Origin: Gammaproteobacteria bacterium
GTDB lineage: Bacteria; Pseudomonadota; Gammaproteobacteria; Xanthomonadales; Wenzhouxiangellaceae
Assembly (NCBI GenBank): GCA_021772955.1
Contig: JAJFKZ010000026.1
Location: forward strand, 1 to 57,064
Direction: 5' to 3'
DNA: 57,064 bases
In this document: in pieces, positions 26,457-34,783 of the stretch
How the letters are laid out: every line of letters starts with the position of its first letter
How positions within the stretch are numbered: position 1 is the first letter of the stretch
Made by a program: the position numbers and the translations under genes
The notes under the pieces: generated by a model
What the model saw: only the letters and a program-made list of their open reading frames with translations
Databases searched by the model: none
Told to the model about the DNA's origin: nothing

Positions 26457-28076
26457 TTATTCCGTGCCCACAAAGCTGGCGCGCAAACGAAACGCGAACA
26501 AATTCAGCGCTACCACCAGCAACACCAACACCAGTGTCGTGACATACGCCATGGCGATCGATTCATCGGCATGCCCGGATTGCATGGCAAAATCATAGAC
26601 CTGATAACCCAGATGCATGAATGGTTGCTCGACATGCAGAAACGGAAACTGCCCATCCAGCAGTGGTTGTTCAGTGTAGGCGATGGCACCAAGCACCAAC
26701 AACGGCGCAACCTCCCCTGCAGCACGAGCAATGGCCAGGATCAGGCCGGTCAACAGCGCCGGCCTGGCGGCCACGACCACCACTCCCCAGACCATTTCAG
26801 TTCTGGTTGCGCCCAGTGCCAGCGAAGCCAGGCGCAAATCATCAGGTATTCTCGCCAGGCCTTCTTCGGTAGCGGTGATCACCACTGGCATGGTCAACAA
26901 GGCCAGTGCCAACGCCGCCCACAACAAACCTCCACTGCCCAGGGTGGGCAATGGCAGCTGGCCGGAAAACAGCAACTTGTCGATGCTGCCACCAACGCCA
27001 TAAACGAACACGCCGAGCACGAACACGCCGTACACCACGCCCGGCACCCCCGCCAGGTTGCTGACCACAGCGCGCAGCAACCCGGTCAACCAGTTCTGCG
27101 CTGCGTATTCATGCAAATAGATGGCGGTCAGGACCGCCACCGGCACCAACAGTACTGACATCACCAGCACCATCAGTAAAGTGCCATAGATGGCCGGCAA
27201 AATTCCGGGGGCACCGTGATCCGGGCCATGACTGAGAAATTGCCAGGCATTTATCCCGGCTTGTCGCAGTGATTCTTTCCAGCTCATGTTGTTAACCCGC
27301 AGCAGACGATCCACGCGCTGCACCGGAATCGGAAGGCTGCTGCCATCGTGCAGCTCCATCACCAACCACCAATGCAGATCGGATTGCAGTTGCAAAGCCT
27401 GTAATTGCTTGGTGAGCTGCTGTATATCCACGGCCAGGCTGTTTGGCTCGTGCCCCAGCTGCTCGTCAGGGTTTGCAGCATCGGCGCCAGTCACGGCGTC
27501 ACCCGCAGCAGCCATCGCCGTGTCGCCTGGCGCTGCAACTGGCTGCAGCGCGGTAGATAACCACGACTGAACTTCGTTTTGCTGCACCCAACGCAGCGCA
27601 TACCCGGCAATCTCGCTACCATCGACCAGCGTCATTAGCACCAGACTGCGTGGCTGTCCCCGTCGGACAATGTCCGTGGTTGCCACCGCCCGCATTACCC
27701 ACTGCGGTCGCTGCTCTTGCAGCTGCTGATAGGCGATCATCACCGCGTCCACCCATTGCGGTTGCTGCTGTTCCGGCACGCCCTCAGTGACAGTCGCTGC
27801 AGCATCAGGCAGCTGCAGTGTGCGCAGCGGATACGCAAACAGACGCTGTGACTCTCCCTCACCGCTGCTGATCACCCACTCTTCCAGCGCTTGCGGCCAG
27901 AAGTAACGCACAGAGGCAAAGACAATCAGCATCATCAGCGCGATGATCAGCACAAAACTGACCGTCAAGGTAAACAGGCTGTACCAGTGCCAGGCGTCGC
28001 CACTACGCCACCAGGCCGAAAATGGCAGTCGCGTTGGCTGGGGCTGCGCCGGTGCGGATTTGGCTGCAGGTTTCAT
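26457..28076 (-). CDS. pstA: Phosphate ABC transporter permease PstA (long form)
   Basis: A 539-residue PstA, nearly twice the 296 of E. coli. After the first membrane span (about residues 35-57) comes a periplasmic insertion of about 220 residues with no family I recognise. The standard permease core (about 280-535) has LHEYAAQNWLTGLLRAVVSNLAGVPGVVYG and the EAA loop EEGLARIPDDLRLASLALGAT. Long PstA forms are known from pseudomonads. The start overlaps pstC by 4 bp. The insert is rich in Gln, Trp and Asp and might contact the binding protein, which is inference. Confidence 0.88.
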   Translation of the reverse strand: MKPAAKSAPAQPQPTRLPFSAWWRSGDAWHWYSLFTLTVSFVLIIALMMLIVFASVRYFWPQALEEWVISSGEGESQRLFAYPLRTLQLPDAAATVTEGVPEQQQPQWVDAVMIAYQQLQEQRPQWVMRAVATTDIVRRGQPRSLVLMTLVDGSEIAGYALRWVQQNEVQSWLSTALQPVAAPGDTAMAAAGDAVTGADAANPDEQLGHEPNSLAVDIQQLTKQLQALQLQSDLHWWLVMELHDGSSLPIPVQRVDRLLRVNNMSWKESLRQAGINAWQFLSHGPDHGAPGILPAIYGTLLMVLVMSVLLVPVAVLTAIYLHEYAAQNWLTGLLRAVVSNLAGVPGVVYGVFVLGVFVYGVGGSIDKLLFSGQLPLPTLGSGGLLWAALALALLTMPVVITATEEGLARIPDDLRLASLALGATRTEMVWGVVVVAARPALLTGLILAIARAAGEVAPLLVLGAIAYTEQPLLDGQFPFLHVEQPFMHLGYQVYDFAMQSGHADESIAMAYVTTLVLVLLVVALNLFAFRLRASFVGTE

Positions 28077-30349
28077 GATTGGTATCGCTTTCTGAGCCGC
28101 AACCTGAAAAACTCAGCCACCGAGTTCATCACAAAAGTAAGACCGAACAACACCAGTGCCGCGAACAACAGCACCTGAAAGTGCATTGAAGCTGGATTTG
28201 CTGCCGACATTTCACTGGCCAGTGTCGGCGCAATGGCCTGCATGCCACGCAACACCGACGACGCCATGATCGGCGAATTGCTGCTGACCATCAGCACGAT
28301 CATGGTTTCGCCCAAAGCCCGGCCGAAGCCGATCAGTACGGCAGCCAGAATCCCGGCGCCGGCCGCCGGCACCATGACCTTCCATACCGTTTGCCAATGA
28401 CTAGCGCCCAGCGCCAGGGAGGCCAGTCGCAGGCGTTCCGGCACCGCGGCCAATGCATCTTCAACCAGCGCAAAAATACTGGGGGCAATACCCAGCCCCA
28501 GCACCAGACCAACCAGCAGGGCATTGTGCAGGTCATAGGTCCAGCCCAGGCCGGTTTCCAGCCAGGCACTGAAACTGCCATTGAAGAACAACCATTGCAG
28601 TAACATCCCCAGCCCCACCAGCGCCATCAGCAGCAGTAAAAACAGCGCATATTGCGCATAGGGCCGCACCTTGGCTGCTACGCGTTGCCGCAAAGAGCTG
28701 GCCCAGTAATAGCCCGTGAGCATCAACAACAGCGGGGTCAAAAGCAGCAGCAGCAAGAAGCTTAGCAGCTGATTTTGCAGCACCGGCGCCAGCCACAGAG
28801 CGCCAATAAAACCCAGCGTCACCGTGGGCAGCGATTCCAGTGTTTCCACCACCGGCTTGATGCGTTCGCGCCATCGCCGTGGCAGCATCAGTGCCGTGTA
28901 AATGGCGCCCAGCAATGCCAGCGGCAAACCGATCAACAGCCCGAGCGTGGCCGCCTTGAGAGTGCCAAACAGCAATGGTACCAAGCTCAAGCGCGGCGGC
29001 GACTGGCTGCTGGCCTGCGGCTGCCACTGCCACTGCGGTTGTACCTGACCCTGATAGTACTGGGGTTGCCACAAACTGCTCGCGGTCACTGCAGGCGAGG
29101 TGTCGAAGGTCCAGCTATGCAGCGTGTTCTGAGCATCGACCAGCAGCAGATAGCCAGCCTGCACGGCGACCAGCTGTCTGCGGTCGGTGTTGGGAGCCAT
29201 TTCATCACCGGCGCTCACCGTGGTATCAATACCGGTTTGCCAGACCGGCTTGCTCTGCGACAGATAAAACAGACGCAGTTGCGAGTCCGCACTGCAGGCA
29301 AGCCAACGTTGCGTGTTGTCGACCGCCACAGCGTGCAGCGTGTCATGGCCACAGACGTACTCACGAATCGGCACCAGCAGGCCATCTGCTGTGCGGCTGT
29401 ATTCTTGCATACTGCCTTGCGCAGAAGCTGCCAGTACACCGGCCTGCGGCATGACCATCAGCGCCACTAACGCCCCTGCTGCCTGGCCTGCATAGGCCAG
29501 CACATCCGGCTCATCCGCCAACGTCGAGGCGTGCAATAACATGCCATCACTGAGCCCGAGGTAAAACCCACCCGCCTGATCGGCCAACAGACTGCTGATT
29601 TGTAACGTGGACCAGTCCAGTTGCTGGCTGCTGCTGCGTTGACCCGCCACGATTGGCGTATAGGCTGTTATTGCATCGACATCCAGAGCAGCCAGCAGCT
29701 GCAGTTCAAACGGCTGGCCTGCTTGTGGCAGTTGCAAGCTGTGCAGCAGCAGCTTGTTGCCGCGCCCGGTGTTCCACAGTGTCAACAGCTGCTGCCGTTC
29801 GCCTGCCAACGACAACGACGCCTGCAACGGTATTGCCGCAGCGGTATCGAAACCTGCATCAGCATCGGGAAACTTGAACCATTGAACTTCAGCGCTGGCC
29901 ATTTGCGATCCGGCCTCAGCAGCACTGGCTGGCCAGCGCAAATAGCCGACCCCGGTCGCAGCATCGATGATCAGGATGTCGCGCTCACCAAGCTCGACGT
30001 ACACCGGTTTGCGCGCCTGCGACAGCTCCGCCGAGGGGGCCAGATCCAATGTCATCAGCGGCTCACCGCTATCAGCATGCAGAGCCTGCAACTGCAAGTC
30101 ATGCATGATCATCACGCTGGCCTCAGTAGCGACTGCAAGACCAACGAAACTCGGCACGAAGTCCATGGCCAGCTTACTTGCAGCAGTCTCGCTGAGCTGA
30201 CGCGGCTGCAACAACGCGATCATCGACAGCAGCAAATACCCCATCAGCAGCAAGGCCGTAGCCGTCACCAGCAGCGCTGCGGCGCCGGTGGCCATTGCAC
30301 CCAGCTGGTCAATACGGCGACGGCGTTGGTGAAGTGTGTCTGTGCTCAA
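28073..30349 (-). CDS. pstC: Phosphate ABC transporter permease PstC (long form)
   Basis: A 758-residue PstC with a periplasmic domain of about 410 residues between the first span (about 20-45) and the permease core (about 475-750). The insert has repeated blade-like segments (for example LSLAGERQQLLTLWNTGRGNKLLLHSLQL, LLVDAQNTLHSWTFDTSPAV) that resemble a beta-propeller. The core has ETLESLPTVTLGFIGALWLAP and the EAA loop EDALAAVPERLRLASLALGAS. The start in the track is TTG (30349) with no clear Shine-Dalgarno; residue 19 (MATG) is an alternative. A Pho box lies 31 bp upstream. It is the first gene of pstCAB-phoU. Confidence 0.88.
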   Translation of the reverse strand: MSTDTLHQRRRRIDQLGAMATGAAALLVTATALLLMGYLLLSMIALLQPRQLSETAASKLAMDFVPSFVGLAVATEASVMIMHDLQLQALHADSGEPLMTLDLAPSAELSQARKPVYVELGERDILIIDAATGVGYLRWPASAAEAGSQMASAEVQWFKFPDADAGFDTAAAIPLQASLSLAGERQQLLTLWNTGRGNKLLLHSLQLPQAGQPFELQLLAALDVDAITAYTPIVAGQRSSSQQLDWSTLQISSLLADQAGGFYLGLSDGMLLHASTLADEPDVLAYAGQAAGALVALMVMPQAGVLAASAQGSMQEYSRTADGLLVPIREYVCGHDTLHAVAVDNTQRWLACSADSQLRLFYLSQSKPVWQTGIDTTVSAGDEMAPNTDRRQLVAVQAGYLLLVDAQNTLHSWTFDTSPAVTASSLWQPQYYQGQVQPQWQWQPQASSQSPPRLSLVPLLFGTLKAATLGLLIGLPLALLGAIYTALMLPRRWRERIKPVVETLESLPTVTLGFIGALWLAPVLQNQLLSFLLLLLLTPLLLMLTGYYWASSLRQRVAAKVRPYAQYALFLLLLMALVGLGMLLQWLFFNGSFSAWLETGLGWTYDLHNALLVGLVLGLGIAPSIFALVEDALAAVPERLRLASLALGASHWQTVWKVMVPAAGAGILAAVLIGFGRALGETMIVLMVSSNSPIMASSVLRGMQAIAPTLASEMSAANPASMHFQVLLFAALVLFGLTFVMNSVAEFFRLRLRKRYQS

Positions 30350-30363
30350 AACAAAAGCTGTCC

Positions 30364-30397
30364 AGTATGTTTTGGAATTGTGACAGGTAGATGACAG
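30364..30397 (-). promoter_or_regulatory. Pho box and -10 of the pstCAB-phoU operon
   Basis: On the minus strand CTGTCAT-CTAC-CTGTCAC (30380-30397) matches the two-repeat Pho-box consensus with 11-bp period. Ten bases later is CATACT (4/6 to TATAAT), giving a leader of about 25 nt before pstC. The 17 bases CTGTCATCTACCTGTCA are identical to those in the box 14 kb away at 16334-16350. Confidence 0.88.
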
Positions 30398-30504
30398 TCA
30401 TCAGCCGAATTGCTGACTTGCAATGACTGCTGAAACTGACCAAACTATGCCATTGATCAAGGTTATCATATCGAACCCTTCATGAAATTGGCAGGCTAAA
30501 ATTC

Positions 30505-31182
30505 ATGGCCATTAACTATCTCTCTGGCATCTTCGGGCCATCCTTGCTGAAACCACTGCAGCAGCATATGGATGCTGTTATCGCTTGTGTCAGCCTGTTG
30601 CCAGAATTGATTGTGAACTTGAATGAGAACAATCAGCAACAGGCGGCGTTGCTGCATGAACAGATCATCGCGCACGAACGTCGGGGCGATGAACTGAAAG
30701 CCGTGCTGCGCGAGCATCTCAGTTACAGTCTGCTGCTGCCGATTCCGCGGCGGGATTTGCTGGAAATCCTGCAGGTGCAGGACAAGTTGGCCAACCGGGC
30801 GCGCGATCTGGCCGGTCTGGTACGGCGCCGTGATCTGCGCTTTCCCGAAGACATGCGCGAGGAGTATCTGCGCTTTCTGCGCTGCTGCGTCAACAGCGCT
30901 GTTCAGGCGCAAAGCTCCATCCATGAACTGGATGAATTGTTCGAAACCGGTTTTCGTGGCCAGGTTGCCGAAATCATGTCCCGCTTTCTCAGCAATCTGG
31001 ATGCATTGGAAACCGAGGCCGACCAGCTGCAATCAGAGCTGGAGGCCAAGGTCATGCGGAAGGAACCCAGCCTGCCGGCTGTTGAAGTGATGTTTCTCTA
31101 CCGCGTACTGTCCTGGACCGGCAACATTGCCGATTACAGTGATCGTATCGGCAGTTCGCTGCATTTGCTAGTCACTCGTTAA
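30505..31182 (+). CDS. DUF47 / TIGR00153 PhoU-like Pit accessory protein
   Basis: A 225-residue helical protein of the DUF47 family, distantly PhoU-like, whose genes almost always precede pit phosphate transporters; a regulatory or accessory role for Pit is likely. Family features are the N-terminal ISGIFGPSLLKPLQQHMD-like segment, HEQIIAHERRGDELKAVLREHLS, a run of charged helices and the C-terminal FLYRVLSWTGNIADYSDRIGSSL. It is divergent from pstC across 155 bp and 31 bp upstream of pit. Confidence 0.88.
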   Translation: MAINYLSGIFGPSLLKPLQQHMDAVIACVSLLPELIVNLNENNQQQAALLHEQIIAHERRGDELKAVLREHLSYSLLLPIPRRDLLEILQVQDKLANRARDLAGLVRRRDLRFPEDMREEYLRFLRCCVNSAVQAQSSIHELDELFETGFRGQVAEIMSRFLSNLDALETEADQLQSELEAKVMRKEPSLPAVEVMFLYRVLSWTGNIADYSDRIGSSLHLLVTR

Positions 31183-31213
31183 CTCATAGACTGCCACCAA
31201 CCAGGAAACTGAT

Positions 31214-32467
31214 GTGGAATACAATCTGATCCTGCTCATCCTTGCTGGCGTATTCGGGCTGTTCATGGCCTGGGGAATCGGTGCCAATGATGTTGCCAAC
31301 GCCATGGCCACATCGGTCGGGGCTGGCGCGCTGACTATTCGGCAAGCATTGCTTGTTGCGGCCGTGTTCGAGTTTACCGGCGCCTTTCTGGCTGGCGGTC
31401 AGGTCACTGCGACGATACGCAGCGGCATCATCGAAAGCTCGCCGTTTATCAGCCAGCCGGATGTCCTCGCCATTGGCATGCTGGCTGCATTGCTGGGTGC
31501 CGGCATCTGGCTGATGATCGCATCCTGGCGCGGCTGGCCGGTCTCCACAACCCATTCCATTGTCGGTGGCCTGGTTGGCTTTGCCCTCATAGCCGTTGGT
31601 GCCGATGCCATTCAATGGGGCAAAATCGGTAACATCGTGATCAGCTGGGTGGTGTCACCCTTGCTCGCCGGCGTGATTGCCTACTTGCTGTTTCTCAGTG
31701 TGCAAGTGCTGGTGCTGCGGCGCAAAGACCCGCTGTCCGAGGCCAAACGCTATGTGCCGTTTTATATTTTCCTGGTCGGGTTCATCCTTTCTCTGGTCAC
31801 TTTGTTCAAGGGCCTCAAACACATCGGCCTGCATGTGACCACGCAGCAGTCCTATCTGATCGCTGTAGCAGTAGGGCTGTTTCTGGCGCTACTGGGCCGG
31901 GCTGTAATTAACAGATTACACCTGGATCCCAGTGCCGACATTGCTTTTCGCTTTGCCAACGTCGAGAAGATTTTCGGAATCCTGATGATCTTCACTGCCT
32001 GTGGCATGGCCTTTGCGCATGGCTCCAACGATGTTGCCAATGCCATTGGCCCGGTGGCTGCGGTGATCAGCATTACCCAGACCGGCAACGTGGCACAAAG
32101 CTCGCCATTACCCGTTTGGGTGCTGTTACTGGGCGGCTTTGGCATCGTGCTGGGACTGGCCATGCTCGGCCGGCGCGTCATTGCCACGGTGGGCAAACGC
32201 ATTACTGAACTGACCCCATCACGCGGATTTGCTGCAGAAATTGCCGCCGCTTCGACCGTGGTTTTGGCCTCTGCGACCGGCATTCCCGTGTCCACAACGC
32301 ACACGCTGGTTGGTGCGGTGCTGGGCGTGGGCATGGCCCGCGGCATCAGCTCGCTGAACCTGCGGGTCATCCGAAATGTGTTCATGTCCTGGATCATTAC
32401 CATCCCGGCCGGAGCACTGGTGTCGATTCTCAGCTTTCTGATTCTGCGCGCGATTTTGCTGCCCTGA
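31214..32467 (+). CDS. pit: Pit-family inorganic phosphate transporter
   Basis: A low-affinity, ion-coupled phosphate permease of the PiT family, 417 residues with about ten membrane spans. Both signature repeats are present: WGIGANDVANAMATSVGAGA near the N-terminus and FAHGSNDVANAIGPVAAVIS in the second half, together with GWPVSTTHSIVGG and GIPVSTTHTLVGAVLG. It starts with GTG at 31214. Paired with DUF47, it faces away from the high-affinity pst operon, so low- and high-affinity uptake share a divergent control region. Its 3' end overlaps the convergent M15 peptidase gene by 38 bp. Confidence 0.92.
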   Translation: MEYNLILLILAGVFGLFMAWGIGANDVANAMATSVGAGALTIRQALLVAAVFEFTGAFLAGGQVTATIRSGIIESSPFISQPDVLAIGMLAALLGAGIWLMIASWRGWPVSTTHSIVGGLVGFALIAVGADAIQWGKIGNIVISWVVSPLLAGVIAYLLFLSVQVLVLRRKDPLSEAKRYVPFYIFLVGFILSLVTLFKGLKHIGLHVTTQQSYLIAVAVGLFLALLGRAVINRLHLDPSADIAFRFANVEKIFGILMIFTACGMAFAHGSNDVANAIGPVAAVISITQTGNVAQSSPLPVWVLLLGGFGIVLGLAMLGRRVIATVGKRITELTPSRGFAAEIAAASTVVLASATGIPVSTTHTLVGAVLGVGMARGISSLNLRVIRNVFMSWIITIPAGALVSILSFLILRAILLP

Positions 32468-33503
32468 GGCGATGCGTCTCGTGATAGCACCAGTGCCAGG
32501 GCTCCCAGTCAATGCTGTGCCGGTTGTGTTCTGGATAGGACTGCACAAAACCGAAACTGGCCGCGTTTCGTAACAGCCAGGCAAACGCCTGGGTGGTAGC
32601 AAACTGCTGCTGCAGCGGTGCCGACTCCGGCGAAGTCAGATCCAGCGCTCGGCCGCTGTGATGCTCGCTGAAGCCTGGGGCCGCAGACACTCTGAGAACC
32701 TGTTCGATAGTTTGCCCCTGGTCCAGCTTGCGTCTGATCAGCCCGTACTGATAAGCGTGACTGCGATAGGCTGACACCAGTTGTAAACTCACCCCATCGC
32801 GGTCTGCCTGGTGCTGCATTCGTTGCCAGGCCCGCACGGTCGCTGCAGTTGCCAGCTGCTCACGTCCGAAGCAATCTGTCCCCAGTGCGACCAGATTCTG
32901 CGCCTGCCGGTGCATGCGTAACTGGCGTCGAATGCCATAGTCAACAGCAATGCCCAATTGCTGACAGTGCTCCAGAATCTGTCTGCGTACACTACCCAGC
33001 CGTGGGCGCAGGGATTTATGCCAGCGCTGCTGGTAACCAGCATTACGGTCCGTTGTATTGCCAGCGTCCTGGCCTAAGCGGTGGCCTGCACGATGACCTG
33101 CGTGGTAACGATAACCGCTGCCCAGCAAACACCTGCCAATCTGCATCGTGGCCAGCAGCTGCAATTGCTGCACGCCATAATCACTGGCCATTTTTTCAGC
33201 AGCATCAACCACGGCAACCAGGCAAGCTGTGGTGTGGCCAGCGGCGTTGTCCGGTCTTGTCCGGATCAGCAACTGCTGCTCTGGCAAAAGCACTATGGCG
33301 ACTGCCTGCAGTCGATCATGACAGTGAGCCAGCAGTACGCATTCCTGCTGGAGCAGATCCAGCAGCTGAGCATCATGCAATGGATGATCACTAGCATCGA
33401 CGTGTTGCAGATCTGCAACGAACGCACGAATCGCATCGAAATCCTCAACCGCAGCCAGTCTCAGTTGATGCTCAGGTGTAGGCATATGTGCGTGATAAAC
33501 CAT
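32430..33503 (-). CDS. M15 D-Ala-D-Ala carboxypeptidase with N-terminal GNAT-like domain
   Basis: The C-terminal half is a VanY-type (M15B) peptidase that trims D-Ala-D-Ala ends of peptidoglycan peptides. Zinc ligands are visible in SEHHSGRALDL (HxxGxxxD) and WEPWHW, with SAYRSHAYQ upstream. The first about 130 residues (LRLAAVEDFDAIRAFVADLQHV, LLAHCHDRLQAVAIVLL, MASDYGVQQLQLLATMQIGRCLLGSGY) resemble a GNAT acetyltransferase fold without a clear acetyl-CoA loop. I set the start at ATG 33503, which has a GGAG 11 bp upstream, rather than 33575. No signal peptide is visible, odd for a peptidoglycan enzyme. 357 residues. Confidence 0.82.
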   Translation of the reverse strand: MVYHAHMPTPEHQLRLAAVEDFDAIRAFVADLQHVDASDHPLHDAQLLDLLQQECVLLAHCHDRLQAVAIVLLPEQQLLIRTRPDNAAGHTTACLVAVVDAAEKMASDYGVQQLQLLATMQIGRCLLGSGYRYHAGHRAGHRLGQDAGNTTDRNAGYQQRWHKSLRPRLGSVRRQILEHCQQLGIAVDYGIRRQLRMHRQAQNLVALGTDCFGREQLATAATVRAWQRMQHQADRDGVSLQLVSAYRSHAYQYGLIRRKLDQGQTIEQVLRVSAAPGFSEHHSGRALDLTSPESAPLQQQFATTQAFAWLLRNAASFGFVQSYPEHNRHSIDWEPWHWCYHETHRLRAAKSRAESES

Positions 33504-33637
33504 CTCTAGTTTGCTCCTGCTGCGGCCTGCCCGGCAACGATCATCACCGAGTCCAAGCAGTACCGCCGAATGCAAGCAGGCTACGTTAGCAGCCGGTAGT
33601 ACATAACACTAATCGACTGCGGGAATACCGGGTTGGG

Positions 33638-34084
33638 CTAATGCAAGACCACAGACTGCTGTGAACTGGGTTTGCCTTCGGCCAGGTCATAGGGCAGCTT
33701 GACGTTATCCAGGCCGAGTTGCAGCATCAATTGCCGCAGATGCTGGTGTAACAAGGGATACAACTGCCTGGTGAACGGCGCATGGGCACGCTTGAAGTGG
33801 TCAAAATCCATCGCCACGCCGGAGATTTGCTGATAGGCAGCATGCATGACCAACTGCAAGCTGAATAACGGGTCGCCACCGGCCTCGGCTTCGCCACTAC
33901 AGCTGATGGTAGCGGTAATCTGGTAAGCCGGCAGACTTTCCTGCTGCCGCAGCATTTCGCGCGGCGTCATGTTCAGCTCCACCTTGGCGGTGACGGCTTG
34001 TTCCGCGCTGGCCTGCATGTGCAGGTCTGCGTGCACAGCACTGAGCTGTGTGTGTCGCAACGCAAATTGATCCATTATCGACAT
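33638..34084 (-). CDS. SecB-like protein
   Basis: A 148-residue protein that resembles the SecB chaperone fold. An alternating-strand core (VTAKVELNMTPREML, YQITATISCSGEAEAGG, FSLQLVMHAAYQQISG) is followed by a C-terminal helix region LYPLLHQHLRQLMLQLGLDNVKLP, comparable to the LFPYARETISDLVTRGGFPPLNL region of SecB (from memory). The cytosolic housekeeping SecB is normally acidic and 150-170 residues; this one is divergent, so it may act on other clients. It follows the glycosylase gene by 14 bp. A toxin-linked SecB-like chaperone is an alternative, but no toxin is adjacent. Confidence 0.5.
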   Translation of the reverse strand: MSIMDQFALRHTQLSAVHADLHMQASAEQAVTAKVELNMTPREMLRQQESLPAYQITATISCSGEAEAGGDPLFSLQLVMHAAYQQISGVAMDFDHFKRAHAPFTRQLYPLLHQHLRQLMLQLGLDNVKLPYDLAEGKPSSQQSVVLH

Positions 34085-34098
34085 AAATTCTCTTATTA

Positions 34099-34758
34099 TT
34101 AAACGCTTTCAGTTCGCCGCCACAGATACCAGCTGGCCAATGTCGACCACGGTTGCCAGCATTGTCCACGTTCAGCCACCTGCCGTGGTGTCGGCAGATC
34201 ATCCAGGCCATCGAGCAGCATCAAGCCTTTGCGAATGCCCAGATCATCAACTGGCAGCACATCGGCACGGGCCAGCCAGAACATCAGAAACATTTGCACG
34301 GTCCAGGGACCAATGCCACGCACCTGGATCAGTTTGTCAATCAATTGCTGATCTGTCAGATGCTGTAATTGAGCCATTGATGGCAACTGTCTGCCGCGAA
34401 TTTTCTTGCTCAGGTCCTGCAGTGCCAGTACCTTATTATGCGACAAGCCAACCTGGCGTAAGGTTTCATAGTTGATTTGCAGCAGCCTTTGTGCAGAGGC
34501 TTGCCGACGCTCAAACAGATCCAGAAAGCGCGCATGAATGGTACCAGCAGCTCGTCCGGAGAGCTGCTGGTAAATGATCGACCGTGACAGCGGCTGAAAC
34601 AACGAACGCACAGTTCGGGGCCTGAGCGGGCACCGGCCATGCTGCTGCTGGTGACTGTCAATCCATGCTCCCAGCCGCCTGTCGGCAGCGGTCAGATGAC
34701 CGACCGCTGCATCGACATTCAGCAACGCCGGGGAGCGCTGCACATCAAGTTCTACCAC
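34099..34758 (-). CDS. DNA-3-methyladenine glycosylase II (AlkA-like)
   Basis: A 219-residue HhH-GPD DNA glycosylase that removes alkylated purines as the first step of base excision repair. The helix-hairpin-helix is KLIQVRGIGPWTVQMFLMFWL, and the catalytic Asp lies in DVLPVDDLGIRKG. The N-terminal part has SLFQPLSRSIIYQQLSGRAA. It lacks the extra N-terminal domain of E. coli AlkA and so belongs to the short form. It ends 14 bp before the SecB-like gene and starts 25 bp from the penicillin acylase family gene. Confidence 0.9.
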   Translation of the reverse strand: MVELDVQRSPALLNVDAAVGHLTAADRRLGAWIDSHQQQHGRCPLRPRTVRSLFQPLSRSIIYQQLSGRAAGTIHARFLDLFERRQASAQRLLQINYETLRQVGLSHNKVLALQDLSKKIRGRQLPSMAQLQHLTDQQLIDKLIQVRGIGPWTVQMFLMFWLARADVLPVDDLGIRKGLMLLDGLDDLPTPRQVAERGQCWQPWSTLASWYLWRRTESV

Positions 34759-34783
34759 GACACTTCAGCATATCAGCCTGGCA

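Noticed and set aside
30496-31032. 178-residue minus-strand ORF
   Set aside because: Antisense to the DUF47 gene, which has recognisable family features and sits directly before pit.
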